The notes beneath the pieces were generated by a model. It worked only from the letters and a program-made list of their open reading frames with translations. It was not told the DNA's origin and did not search any database. Below, one piece after another: positions 31,901-46,900 of a DNA stretch of 64,000 bases. Position 1 is the stretch's first letter; each line of letters starts with the position of its first letter. The position numbers and the translations under genes were made by a program. Source of the stretch: Solen grandis (taxonomy: Eukaryota > Mollusca > Bivalvia > Adapedonta > Solenidae); NCBI GenBank assembly GCA_021229015.1, contig CM037781.1:40097190-40161189 (forward strand). Reading direction: 5' to 3'.

Positions 31901-34900
31901 TAATGATGAAATGGTTCAACTTTATCAGTCAAGGTGTGAGTCATAATAGCGAGAGATAACAAGGTTCCAACTGGTCCTTTGTCACACCAAACCATGTGTC
32001 TGAGTTGTACATTGCAACTGTCACATCAAAGGGCTATTGTTGGTCAAGAGCTTCGATTACAGTTTTATTTAAGGTGTTGTGGTCAATATATGAATGCATA
32101 TCCTAAGGCAATACATACTGCAGTTATTAGATAAATATATAATATGAAGTGTCTTATATGTTAGTAATCTATATCAGTGACAGATTTATGTCAGTATGCC
32201 CATTTACCCCCTATAGAGTTCTTTTTTGATCCCCAAAATTGGCCATGTACCCACAAAATAGTAGGGACTCTCTATATGAAGGGGTACTGAGTTAAAGAAA
32301 AACTTGCACTGGCGGATTCGGGGGGGGGGGGGGGGGCTCATCTGGCTTGTGCCCCCTCTAAAATCCCCAACCATACATAAATGTAGACACACAACCCCCA
32401 AAAACTCACAAGAATGCTCCATTTCACAGCATTAAATTTTAAAAAGTCACAGGGGAGTTACCCCGGACCCCAAATCCAACTGGAACTACATCCTTCTCAT
32501 GGCTCAGGCAAAGTGGCAAGCCACTTGCCTTGTCACTGCCTACAATTTTTTAATATAGCCCTTAACCTGAACTCTTGGATCTGGCTCTGACTTGCACCCC
32601 CCATTTCAAATCTCAGTGGGAACCCTGTTGTGAAAGTATTCCATAATCCTGCAATGGACCTTCAGTGTTTCCATAGTCAAATTAACAAATTAAAGGCTAT
32701 CCAGATATATGGACTTAAAGGCTATCCAATAGTTCACTGTGATAATAAGTTGATAATTGTTGACCTGGTTTTCACAATGTTTGTGACCAATTGACCTAGT
32801 CATGAATAAGATAGGTCAGGCTTATATGAATAGAGTAGGTCAGGCTTATATGAATAGGGTAGGTAAGGCTTATATAAATAGGATAGGTCAGGCTTATATG
32901 AATAGGGTAGGTCAGGCTTATATGAATAGGGTAGGTCAAATAGGATAGGTGTCAGGTCAGGCTTATATAAATAGGATAGGTGTCAGGTCAGGCTTATATG
33001 AATTGGATAGGTGTCAGGTCAGGCTTATATGAATTGGATAGGTCAGGCTTTAATGAATAGGATAGGTGTCAGGTCATGCTTTTATGAATAGGATAGGTGT
33101 CAGGTCAGGCTTATATGAATAGTATGGGTGTCAGGTCAGGCATATATGAATAGGATAGGTGTCAGGTCAGGCTTATATGAATAGGATAGGTCAGGCTTTT
33201 AATGAATAGGAAGGATAAGTCAGGCTTATATGAATAGGATAGGACAGGCTTATATGAATAAGATAAGTCAGGCTTTTAATGAATAGGATAGGTGTCAGGT
33301 CAGGCTTGTATGAATAGGATAGGTAAGGCTTAAGTTATAATGAATAGGATGGATAAGTCAGGCTTATATGAATAGGATTGGTCAGGCTTTTAATTTCACT
33401 GTTAAAAACTGGAAAGGCACATAACTCTGTCAAAAGATTACTCAATTTGTAAGCCAGAGGTTGCAGATTAGAGTTCCAGTCAGGCTGCACATTTTTATGT
33501 TGCCTGTGTAACATGGTAGACACATACCTGTAGAGATCACTTTGTCCAGCGTTGGCGGAGCACACTTTTTGTCCGGAGCATAATGTCAACACTGCTGCAT
33601 GGCTTCACTCAAAATCTGGAACATACCCGGTATTTACCTAATGAGAAATGCAGTGACAATAACTGTAACTCTAGCTCACCTAATTCTTAAATTATTCCCC
33701 TTAGTTGATTTTGTAAAAGAAGAATATTGTCTGGAACAGTACTAAATCATAAATTCACTGCAAAATTAAAAAACAAATAATTTTTAGAGATGTAGAAGTG
33801 CAGTGCACATGAACCATAACAACTCTAGCTCGATCTTCTTATTCTTGAAAATAAACCTCTACGTTGAATTTGTTCAAAAAGAATGTTTGGAATATAAGAC
33901 GTAGGGGTGCAGTGCTCAGGAATCGTAACACTATCTAATTCTTGAATTGAATTTTAATCATTTGATTTTCACCCTTTCTTTGACACCTGATTCAAGTGTA
34001 CCAAGTAACAACAACACCCATCTCGTTTTCTCCAGCTTTACATGTATGAATAGTACCATATATCACTATATATAATATACAAATATATATTATATATAGT
34101 GATATAGACCCACCTTTTGTGCCAAACCCCAGTAGCTGGAAAATTTCTTATCTTAAATTCTTTTGAAACTTTAATCTTTGACCACATGCTTGATATCTGT
34201 ATTTGTAGTCTTGGTTATTTGATGTGCCAGGGACCAGACTGTATTTGTAGTCTTGGTTATTTGATGTGCCAGGAACCAGTCTGTATTTGTAATCTTGATT
34301 ATTTGATGTGCCAGGAACCAGTCTGTATTTGTAATCCAAGTTATTTGATGTGCCAGGGACCAATCTGTATTTGATAAATTAGGACCCAGGTCTCCAACAA
34401 AAGCCAGTTACTGATTGGCTAATGAATTAGGACCCTGAGGTCTCCAACGAAAGCCAGTCACTGATTTACTAATGGAAAACTTAGTTTTTATGAGATTTCA
34501 GTTTCACTCTCCACCAAGGGATTACATTGAGATTTTCATTTTAATTAGTTTGTGTTTGTTTCAATATTTCATTGTGTCCAGAAATTCTCATTATTGTTGA
34601 ATCAGCTTGATAGTATTGATCAGTTACAATCTGAGCTTGCATGACTTCAACAGGTAATTTGAGTAAATATTGATCTGTCGTGAAATTAGATTCTATTGTT
34701 ATATCTAAGTGATATTAATCATTTTGGGTTAATAAAGCACTAAAAAGAATGAGGCAGCTTCCGTGTTAAAGTCACTGATTTGTTAACACCAAGTCCCTCT
34801 CTCCTGCTGGTTGGAGGCCTCCCAGGTAAATCTGCTGCAGACTTCCTTCATTTTCAATATGTCAACAAATACTGATTTCACAATGTAGCATGTTGTTTTC

Positions 34901-37900
34901 CTGATTAAAATTCATATAAAGTAAATACAATCATATTTAAGGTGTGCTGAATTTGAAATTTACATGTTTATGCGTGTACATTATTTATGTTACATTGCTA
35001 ATTAAATTCAGATTATTTTTTGCCTTTATGTTCATGTGTCAGGAACCCTCCTTATATGTTTGCTAACTTCCTTAGTCCATAAGATATTGACAGTAATTGT
35101 TCACAACCAGATGTTATATAGAGGTACGGCAGAGGAACAGATAAGCTAATTAACCCTTTCCCTCATAGAGGACACCATGAAAAGACCTATGCGAACAGCA
35201 TAAAACCAGATCAGCCTCGCAGGCTGATCAGGTTTTATGCTGTTCGCTGCTCCTCAGTGGTCTGGAAATGAGGATTTTGTAATTAAATTTGGTAAGGTTT
35301 AACTGTGGTTTTCTGCAGATCAGGCTTTATGTGGTACCTATTGAGTGCGTCAAAATGAGTCTATATGAGGGAAATAATTAAGGTAAACTATCCATAACTG
35401 AATTAGGGTCATGGTCCATCATATGCTTAAAAATTGATTGGATTGGATGTCAAAACACTAGAATACTATATTTTCTGCATATTTTAAACATAACAGCCAA
35501 ATCTTATGGGGGATCTGGACCCCCGGTACTCCTCTCTGATTCACGCATGATGAGTATCCTTAAAAATAATTGAATACTTTATCAAATGTCACCCATCAAC
35601 TAGCATATTAATACATTTTCACAATTATGACACAGTGAGTAACTACAATAGTTTTCAAAAATCACGAAGCTACTCATAGTAGCTAGTACTGGGTACCTGA
35701 CAGGATGTAAGTAATGTTAGGCAAAGCTAAATACAGCACCTCCCACAAGTTCCTTGCATTTTCATTGGTTGAATCAGAGTCACATGGTTACCCCTATATT
35801 TCTATGTAGAGTCAGGAGAAATCCATATAGGGCAGGATTCGAATCTAATCTTGCATACTCGCTACATGTGAGTAACAATTTCATGTACTTGCTTTTTTTT
35901 GTGAGTGGAAATAGGGTAGCTAATGTTGAGTTAAAGAACTATGATCCGAAGCCTGCAGTGGCAAGATGGTGGGTGTATGGAGAAAGACAGAAAAGACCCA
36001 CCACTCTGCTTTATGGGGCCGGAAACTAAAATATTATGCTCAGCTTGTTGTCACTGCATGCTATGGTTCATAGTTTTAATTGCACTGTGTTAATAAAACT
36101 GACACCTGACTCTTTACAAATGAAGAATTTGAAATTTTAAAATTGGAAGTTTTTAGAGCTTATAACGCCTTTACAATTAAAAAAAATACTAATATATATA
36201 TAGGCTTGACTTGACTATTTGAGTTTACCGTCACTTTGACAGTATTCCAGTCATAAAGCGATGTCCAGCTAATTACAGGTGGAGGAAGACCCCGAATGCA
36301 CGGAGGCATCCGAGTGGAACCACCAACCAACCGCAAGCCAGCTGGAAGGCTTCCTCACATGAAAATCCAAATGACCCTGCCGGGATTTGAACCCATGCGG
36401 TGAGGGGCTGCCAGTGAGTGTTAAAGTCAGCGACTTTACCCTCTCGGTCATGGAGGCCACAATATATGTATAGGACCAGGAAATGTGGTTGATGAAACAT
36501 TTATATGTAATGAGTTTGGAACTGACCCTACAGGGAAATACAGGGGTCAGTTACGTTCATAGGGCGACTCGGCTAGCACCTTGTCCCTCTGACCCCTTAT
36601 ATTGCTGTGTAGGGTGAGTACCAAACCTCATAATTAAAAGTGTCTTCCAGATTTTAATTGAGTTTTGTTACCCATCATTTTGAAATAAATTTGGTTTAAT
36701 ACATTTTTGATAGCTCAGATAATTTGTAGCTATGGGTAGATGTAGCTCCAGTTGACAGGTCTGTCAGATGATTTGGAAAATTCTATTTATCCTCTTGTGA
36801 GTTCTTGTGTATGTATGTTGAGCTCAGTGATATTGAATCTATAAAGGTCTTTATTGTTCAGCTGGAATCTGGACCTTTATATAAAACTTAATAGAAAAAT
36901 GTACCATTTTCTTTATATTGGGAAAAGAGAATCCCTGGAGTAAAAAACAAATTTGGGGAATTTAACTGCATGGATTTGAAGAAAATTTCAGAGGGGTTGA
37001 CGCCTTTGAACGTCCCCTGATATAGGTGGAAAAAAAAGGCCTTAATCTATAAATAATTTTGCTTTTCCAGAGGAAAATAATACAGTAAATGATTAAATTC
37101 ACTCTTTTTCAATATTTTGGCAAATAACAATATGGTGGCTGTATTTAAATGTCCATCATGTAGTTGCTGAAAATTTCATGTTTTTTCTTGAGAAAGGCAA
37201 ATTTTTGCTGAAATATTGAAATTGGTTTCTTTATCTGTTTCCTGCAAAGAATTAGTCATACAAGATTGTAGCTAAGATACTACATGGCTAAGACAAATCT
37301 ATACCATTTGATGTTCAGTAAATTAATACTTATCAAGTCATGAATTTGTTCATGAATATTCATGAGGTTAAGGTTAAGGTTATTAGTACATCAAATGATA
37401 GAGATATGTCAGTGGATATGCCTTATTAGTCCAGTCATTAATGCATAATGTTACTTTCACATGTGAATGTGCATTTTATCTAGCACCATATTAGTATTTA
37501 TCATGTGTTTTCCATTGTTGAACACAGCTTATCTGTGGTTTAACTTTGTGGGGTTTCGACACATTGGCTATATAAGAAAGAGTGTGTGAGTTGAAGTCAG
37601 AAGATGGATTATAATATACATGTATAGAATTTTGGTCTAAAGTTGGTATTGTCTTTATCCAAACTATGAAGCCTGTGCATTCAGACCAGGACTTGAACCC
37701 GGGACCCCTCACTTGAAGAGGGAGCGCTTTGTTGACTGCTGTTCGTGGATTGCTTATGTTTTAGTTACATTACTGGTAAAATGTCTGTAGAAGTAATGAA
37801 ATCATAATGATTATGGTGCTTGTGGACATTTGTAAAATTCGAACAAGCTCTTTAATTATTTTGTGTGTTACAGGGCTTGTACAATTGCTGACATATGTCA

Positions 37901-40900
37901 AAACTTGTAAGGAGCTTGTACGATACCAGTAGGCAACTCTGATGAAGCTCATACAAGTTTTTCAGAGATTTCAATAATAAATATAACAGATTAAAAACAA
38001 CAAAAAAAAAAAAAAAAAAATGGCTATGGGTCATAGGGGATTTGATCATTCAGAACTTAAATGTTGCCAAAAATAACTGAGTTTTATTTGATTTGAACCA
38101 ATCTGCAATCAGTTAATAATGAAAGTCCTGATTTTCTTATCATTCATTACGTTGCACAAGTCTCCTATAAAAATCGTGCATGCACGATTCCATGTTATCC
38201 ACACAATCTTGCAACTTGTACACTGTACGCAAGCGTCTCATGACCACATTGTAGAAAATCATAAGAGAGCTTGGAAGCTTATTACCCATTTAAAACCTTT
38301 CAAGCTCTCACACGAGTACCCTGAATGCCAAATATTATCGCATGAGTTGCCAATACTTGCACAAAACTCAAAACGAAAAAGTCAATCTTTGTCAATAAAA
38401 TGGTTCATAGAAGACTTGTATGAGTATCTTGTTTGAGAGCAAACTCCGCGCACCGGTTACGTCACGCTACACTACTTTAACCACTGCCATCACACAAGTC
38501 ACGTGATGATAGTTGAAACCATGTGACCAACATTTATAGTTTTATAAATTAATGTTATATGATTTGATTTTTTACTTTTTTCGAAATCATGAATGTTATT
38601 TTCGTGAAATATAACGAAACTAATATGATATATTCAAAACAAGTTATAAGTGATAAAAGTAAATCCGGCCGAAATCTACTTCTGGTGGCAGTGGTTATTA
38701 ACAACTGTAAGGGGAAGTTACTATTGCGGCGAAGTTTGGTTTGAGAGTCATCAATATTCACCTGGATATATCACATTAGTCAAAAAAGGTCACACTTTTT
38801 TTGTCACGCTTCAGCAGGTTACACAGGTGTTCCAGTGAACACTCTTGTTATTTTTATGCTCTATGGTTTTCATGAAATCTTCTGTGGGAAAGGATTAAAT
38901 ATCATCACAGATTAAAATTGAATATTTTTACATAGGACTGTACTCACATACTTGTATAAGCTATATTGTTAGATTGTTTGAAATTTGCTAATAGGAGTTT
39001 TTTTTGTTTGTATATTTTACAGATTGTGTGCAATGTTTTGGTGTACATATGTGTGAATGTGGCGGGTATGTTTACCCACTATCCAACAGAGGTGGCACAG
39101 CGTAAAGCCTTCCTGGAAACTCGCCGTTGCATAGAAGCTCGTCTTACAACCCAGCGGGAAAATCAGGAGCAGGTAGGAGCTTGTTTTAGGATATTAGGAA
39201 AATCAGGAGCAGGTAGAACTCCGAGCTTGTTTTAGGATATTAGGAAAATCAGGAGAAGGTAGGAGCTTGTTTTAGGATAATAGGAAAATCAGGAGCAGGT
39301 AAGAGCTTGTTTTAGGATAATAGGAAAATCAGGAGCAGGTAAGAGCTTGTTTTAGGATAATAGGAAAATCAGGAGCAGGTAAGAGCTTGTTTTAGGATAA
39401 TAGGAAAATCTGGAGCAGGTAAGAGCTTGGTTTAGGATAATAGGAAAATCTGGAGCAGGTAAGAGCTTGTTTTAGGATAATAGGAAAATCTGGAGCAGGT
39501 AAGAGCTTGTTTTAGGATAATAGGAAAATCAGGAGCAGGTAAGAGCTTGTTTTAGGATAATAGGAAAATCTGGAGCAGGTAAGAGCTTGTTTTAGGATAA
39601 TAGGAAAATCAGGAGCAGGTAAGAGCTTGTTTTAGGATATTGTTGAAGGCAGTTACACTGGTTCATTGGCTGCACCTTCCCATAAAACTCCAGATCCAAA
39701 GGTTTTCAGTTTCATCTCTGTTGCATCCTCTGAGATTCATTCAGACTTTCTCAGGAGCAAATTACTGGTTCCACCCTGAAAACCATAGTAACTGACTAGA
39801 TTGTGTTGTAAAAATGAGATTTGATATAATGAAAAATGATAAATTGAATATTCTGCAATTTTTTTTTTTTTCTGCAAAAGATATTTGTTCCTGTATATTC
39901 TGCAAAAGATATTTGTCCTAAGTACATATATTTTCTTTTTTTTTTTCAACCCCTAGTTATGACTTTAAGGTAGCGACATTGGGTAATAACGGTAAAATGC
40001 ATCAAAATGGGTTTTTAACGGAATAAAATACTTCACACCTTCTTCTAATGATCTGTGAAAACAAAAATCCAATATCTCACTTTAAAATATGCGATTTATG
40101 GCCCTGAATAACCAGACCCCATATAGCCGAAAAAGCAGTCCGCTATTTCGATCACGTGACGTCGAGTAGGCGGGGCTTTCAGAGGCGCCGTGTAGGGAAA
40201 TCAGTTTATACGCTAGGAAGATATTAGTTTGTCGTTTGTCAAATAACTATCAGTTACTATAGCAGCAGGTTAATGTTTATTATCACCTGAAGTAAATATG
40301 GGAAATAAAAGAAATCTTTTCAATAGTATTTAATATACTCAACATCTTAAAGTATTTGTCCTTTTATTTGAATATCGAAATGAGCTTCATTTTTTTCATT
40401 ACACTTTATCAGTACAATTGTTTCCAAGCGGTCTCTTAGAGACCCAAATAGTAACAAATTAGAGGCCCGTTAGTTGTCAACATGTAGCCAGTTACACTGG
40501 GGACAGGAAGTCTATTACGTAATATACTAGGTGACAGCTCGGGCCCCGAGTCCAGTAAACTGTGTGATATATGACCAAACGGCACACGGTAATAAAAGCA
40601 CACGTGCAGTACACACAGGAAACCAGTTTTCAGGGGACACTGATTAACCCGACCCAGACAAATCAAGTCATAATCTATACAGACAATATTTTTAAACACA
40701 AAGTTTTTGTATTGTATTGTTGCAAAAGTAGTAAACAAAACTTTATATATGCCAATACGTTTCAATAAGGTTATTTTCAGTATTCCCTAGCAATGGCTTT
40801 ATTTTAATAAGCTTTTATTTGCAATTATATTTACACATACAATTAATAAAAAAACAACAACATTATAATTACTAATTTTAAGAAATCAATCTATTGTTAT

Positions 40901-43900
40901 AGAAGTTTACAGTTTTGGTATATTGGGGTTCGTATATTGCATGTTAGCAGGATAAGAAACCGTTTATATGTAAGAAATGATGAGACAGTGTTGATAAAGC
41001 AAACCAATCAAAAGTCCGATAAAACCCATACTTTTTTGTCATGAAGATTTCAGTTAAGAATCAATAAAACGACAAAAGAGAAAATTTGCTTATTATTCAA
41101 AGACAGGCGTGACGTCGATTTCATGACGTGCGCTATATACGACGTCTGTGCATGGAGCATAAATAATGGTTATTTTCTTATTATCGATTATTTCTATTAA
41201 TTTTGGGAGATCTGTACCAGAATGAAGATACAGACTGATGAAACAAAATGTGTCCTTTAATTTTATTTTCATAGACATTTTGATGCATTTTACCGTTATT
41301 ACCCAATGTCGCTACCTTAACCAAAACCCTAATTATGTATCATATTCAAATAATAAAATACGGTATATGTAATTAATAAATGCAAAAAACACATTTCAAT
41401 CATACCCTGCCCCTACGACTGCTCGGCTTAGTGCGGCTTCGGTATCCATTATTTCCCTGTTTGGGGCCCCTTATCTCGACGCTTGAAGATAGTCACGTGA
41501 CTTTTTATGTGTTATATGCCGTGTGCGCTATGACTCTAGATGACTTTATGGGATGTAAACCAAAAGTTTAGGTACTTATATGTTCGGAAAGTGTGAATAA
41601 TGGACGATGTATCAAACAGCTTAACTACTGAGCAAAAATAATTTAATTAAGGCTGAACAGTTATGCGATAATCCCATTTAATTAGCACATTTTGATCGTT
41701 TTATCTTTCAAGCTAATTTTCCACACACTGGAATTAGCTTGTAGTGGGGGTGTTTGGACAGTGATTACAAAGTTGATTGTTGTCCGATTTCAAAGCGGTT
41801 TTCGTCTGTCGGAAGGTCTTTGATCCGTCTAGTGATCCGTGTCTCAGTTTTTCGATAATTGTTTTAGTTTTGTTACAATGGCTAATTAATTGACGAGCGG
41901 CGTGTTTCGAAGCGAAAATAAAAAGTTATGTTAAATAACTTTTGAACAGAAAATTTTAAAAGAAATTTGAGACACGGATCACTAGTTCATTTGTAATAGA
42001 TACAGTTTAATACAAAAACGAAGTTATTTAGTGAAAAAATGACTTAGATATTGCTGTCCGAAATTTTCGAAAAATGTGTGCAATATGGGGAATAACAAAG
42101 GTACTAATTCTATTTTGTCGACTCTGAGAACAGATATCTTGACATAAGATAGGGGTTTAACTTTTGTACTAACTATGTTTATACTCAGGTTATTCAAAAC
42201 CAGTAAATTTGATAGTTGTCCATTACCCAGTGTCGCTACCTTAATCTTTTGTGACCTTGGTATTCCTATGGATTACACGCCCCCGGTCTTTCTGCCTATT
42301 TTAGGAAGCTAGCTGGATCAAATTGATTTTTAATTGATTAACAATAGTCTTAGTGCTAAGTAATACTCAGTTCTTAGAAGCATATTTCAGGTTTCTTGTT
42401 TTCCAAATAAAAATGCCACCTAAGATTTCAAAATTATTAAGTCTGTAAAGTAATTAATCATGTTAGCCATTCAATCTCTTGTAAAACAAGAGTGTGTTCC
42501 TACCTTAGTAATAATTTGAAGTATTGCTTAGTTACAATTGGAAGTATTACTCAGTCTAAAGTAGGTGGAGAAATAATTTTTAGCGAGTGGTGAATTTTGA
42601 GTCAGAAAAGGTGAGTTTCGAGTTGCAAAAAGTGAGTTTTGAGTCTAGAAAAAGTGAGTTTCGAGTTAAAAAAAAGTGAGTTACAAGTTAAAAGAAAAGG
42701 GAGTTTTGAGTCAGAACAGATTACAAGTGTACTATTAAGTGTATATACCATACAGTGACCGGTTATGAATAAAAATGTGTATGTTTTGGCGACTGTGTAT
42801 ATGTTTAACAACATTTGTGTGTTTTAAATTGATTTCATTGTAAAGTTTTATTAAAAATCTTGGAGTATCGGTAGTGAGTTAAATATTTACAAAATATTTA
42901 CTTTGCATAATCTGCTGTATTTACTCTGACATGATGGATTTGTTTAGAAAAATCTAAATCCCGGGTAACTGTAGAAAACACGGAACATACACTCAGAAAT
43001 TATTGTAAATGGTCCACATGCAGCATGTCTCATTCCGAAATAAGCTGTTTTAAAATGGTGTCATTTTTTCTCCACATTTTTTCATCATTTATTGGTTTGG
43101 TATATTTTAGATGCATGAGACCAGGTGTTATTTTCGTAGCCGCAACTTAAATTTATTTACGCAAAAAAAGGTTACTTTTGTTATCTATACCTGCCAATTT
43201 GGCACTGATTTTATCCATACTCATCAGAAAGTCAGTAAAAAAGCTGTGTCAACAATGATAAGAATTAATTCATGCATGAAATTGTATTGTCAATGGGTTT
43301 AATCGATATTTAGATTTAATTTACTCGATGAGAGACCCCTGGAAATGTTTGGCAACAGAATTTTCAAATCAAGGGAGATAACAAATGTATTATCTTAAAC
43401 TGTACTCGAAACTCACTCTTCTTGACTCGAAACTCACTTTTTCTAACCTGAAACTCACCTTTTCCACTCAATACTCATATTTTCTAACTCAAACTCACCT
43501 TTCAACTCGAAACTCACTCTTTTTAAACTAGAAACTCACTCTTCCAGACTCTACACTCATTACTAGAATAAAAGAAATCCTCAAGTTAGTGGAATTCGAA
43601 CCAGGGCTACTTTACTGTGACTTTTGTTGTTAATTAGTTATCCTCGGGTCTCATTTAGGTTTTGAGGGCCCATCATTTCCTAAGGGAATCCCCAGTCCAC
43701 ATTAGTATAGGGAATAATTTTTTTTATGGATAGCCAAAAAAAAAAAAAAAAATTCTGGATCATGTTTAAGTGAATTATTTTCTCCTTGTAATTGGTACAT
43801 GTAAAAATAATCCAAGGGGCAGCTTTGCATCTCTGTGCAAGGGTTTGAAATAACAAGGGGTTCTGAGTAATGTTTTGTTGTGTTATATATAGCTTACATC

Positions 43901-46900
43901 AAGTGTATCCCAGAGTAAGACTGATGATAACAATGATGAAATAGGAGGAAAGTTCAAGGCCATATCAGATTTGAAACGATAGGGTAATACAGTTGTAAAA
44001 TCATAGTAATTTATAGCAATGAAGATCGATGTCTGCCATTGAGTATTTGACCTGATTTCTACACTAGACAAGTTTATTGTTTACTTGAGACACATTTTTT
44101 TGTGTCACCTGCTGTAAGCAGAGATGACACATAGGGATCACTTTTCTGTCGTCTGTCCATCCGTCACACTTTATCCGTCATGCTTCAGCAGGTGACACAC
44201 ATGTTCTAGAGAACACTCTTGTTTTATTTTGATATTAAGAAAAATGACCTAGAAAAAATGAGAATCTTAAAATGATTTTGTGATTTAAAGGAAGTGATAA
44301 GATTGCAGCGAAAGATCACTTATTGTTATATAATATTGTCCACAACTGACCCCTGAAGAAGAATTGATTGTAATTCTTGGGCAAAAATCGTTTATCTTTG
44401 GCACTATACAGGAAGCAAGAAATGAAGGGTAAAGCAAACACTACTGCATTAAGTCACTTGTTATCAAGCTCTCAGATACCATGGTAACCAATCAACAGTA
44501 CAGGTACATTTACAGAAATGTGTTTCTGTTGCTTTAATTAGCAGTGTTTGAAATAATTTATGATGATATAGTTCAACACAAAACAACAACATCGTTAACT
44601 ATGAGAAGTTCATCTTTAATTATGAAAATGTAGCAGTTTTTAAAATAATTACTGTGTTTTGCACAAAGTTAAAACCTGATACTGTATATTGTAGAATAAT
44701 AATTGGAACTGTCTAACCTAACCCCTGCTATATAATATTGGATAAGTTGAGTCTATTTACTTGAATGCCACAACTGTTTTTGATACCAAAACAAAACAAA
44801 TGTGTTAAGTAATTTCACACACAAGGATGCTTTTATAATTCTGAAGCTGTTTATTTTGATAAGAATTATCCATTATTGCATTAGAAGTTGGAGAAGTATT
44901 TGAAGCCTTTGGGAATCTCTCCAAGCTGGAAACTGTTCCAGGCTCATTACTTACATGAAATGGATCTCACATAGTGACCATGTATAATTTATCATGTACA
45001 GTGACCACATACAATTTATCATGTACAGTGACCACATACAATTAATCATGTACAGTGACCATGTAGCATTTCATCATGTAAAGTGACCATGTACAATTAA
45101 TCATGTACAGTGACCATGTACATTTATCATGTACAGTGACCATGTATTGTTATTGTTACAATGAAACTATGTCAGTGACTGTTAGAGTGAACATAGACAA
45201 GGATGTCAGCAGCCTGTATCCTCACTTGATCTACCTCTGACTGAATTTATTTTGGCTCCTTAACAAGGACTAATACCATGCTAGCTATTAACCCTTTCCC
45301 TCATATAGACTCATTTTGACGCACTCAATAAGTACGTGACATAAAGCCTGATCTGCAGAAAACCACAGTTAAACCTTACCAAATTTAATTATAAAGTCCT
45401 CATTTCCAGACCACAGAGGAGCAGCGAACAGCATAAAACCTGATCAGCCTGCGAGTTACTCGCAGGCTGATCTGGTTTTATGCTGTTCGCATAGGTCTTT
45501 TCATGGTGTCCTGAGTGATCTATGAGGGAAAGGGTTAAAATCATCCAGATTCAAAATTGAACTTCCTCCTAAAACACTTTCGGCCTTTTACTTTGTTGCC
45601 TTATAGAGAGTTTTTTTTTTCTTTTTTCTTTTTTTACTATAAAAGATCTTTAAGAAGATTTTAAAATCTAAATTAAAAGACCACACATTTATAACGGCAT
45701 AATGGGCTATAATGGCAGATTGTCTTTAAACTTTTAATTTAAAAAACAACATATCTTCATTGGATAATACAAGACAAGACTTCCTTGCATGTGTACAACT
45801 TTGGTTATGTCTTTATTAGAGCCGGGCTCTCCTTTGTAATCTTGCTGATAGAAAGACACAGCATGATGTCAGCATTTAATCAGAAATGAGATATTGATTA
45901 CCTGGTCACTATAAGTCATGCAGTCTTTGAGAGACCAGAGTATCGCAGAATAAATCACGAGTCTTTACATTCCACTAGCATTTGATATAGGCTATGTCAC
46001 TGCTTAATGAAGATATTATAGACACAGGGCATTCTCTTACACATCGGCTTACATTACATTCACCTCTGTGGTGGGCTCAGAAAAATAGTTCCAAATAAAT
46101 GACGTCATCCGGATCGATGTTCAAATGTTTAATTTGAAGGACAACTAGACAGGCTCCATAAACTGTAAATATATATAAATAGCACCACTGATCCTGATCA
46201 GAATGGTCATCAAAATTACAAATTATAAAAATAAAAAGCTGGTCTTAAAGAATGATATCCAGCTGAATCTGTAAATATTTACATCTGCAGACGAGCGTTT
46301 GCAAAATAAGCATAATAAGGCAGGAAATAGTTCCCATAATAGCAATCAAAATATATATTTTCCACTTATTTTATGATCATCAAAAAAATATGTATTCAAT
46401 GTTTCTAAACTTTTGATTTGTAAAATACACTTAAACCCACGTTAAATAAGTGTTTTCTGTTTTGACAAGATTCTTGTCATTGAGCCCATTGCAGAGATGG
46501 TATAGTGAGGAACAAATGACAACTCTGCTTGGAGATTGGACACAGTGGTCTGTAGTCATGTTGTAGTTCAAGCTTTACCTCATACAGTCTCATTTTCAGG
46601 ACTCTACATTAACTTTTGAATGCAGTCGCCTATTATGGCAACATCCTAGAAAATTTGTTTGCCCGGATAAAAATTTGTGTTGCCTGAATAATCTTTGCAA
46701 CATTTATAAATATAGGAATCAAGTACATGGCAATAATATTTCTATCTTTGTTCTCTCACAAGTTGTGCAGCTCATTGCAGCTTGTTTGACTTTGGCTCTG
46801 TTTCTCATGATGTAGATTCACTCATTGTAGTTTTGGCCTATTACAATGCGAACCATCTTTTCCAAATTTTTCACTGATCAGGTCAAGCATATTACATGTA

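Noticed and set aside
34117..34374. Repetitive [11 protein letters not shown] protein
   Set aside because: By-product of a 42-bp intronic minisatellite.
38119..38436. 105-codon plus-strand frame as a gene
   Set aside because: Inside cyclase intron 1, no recognisable domain, no splice support, biased low-complexity start.
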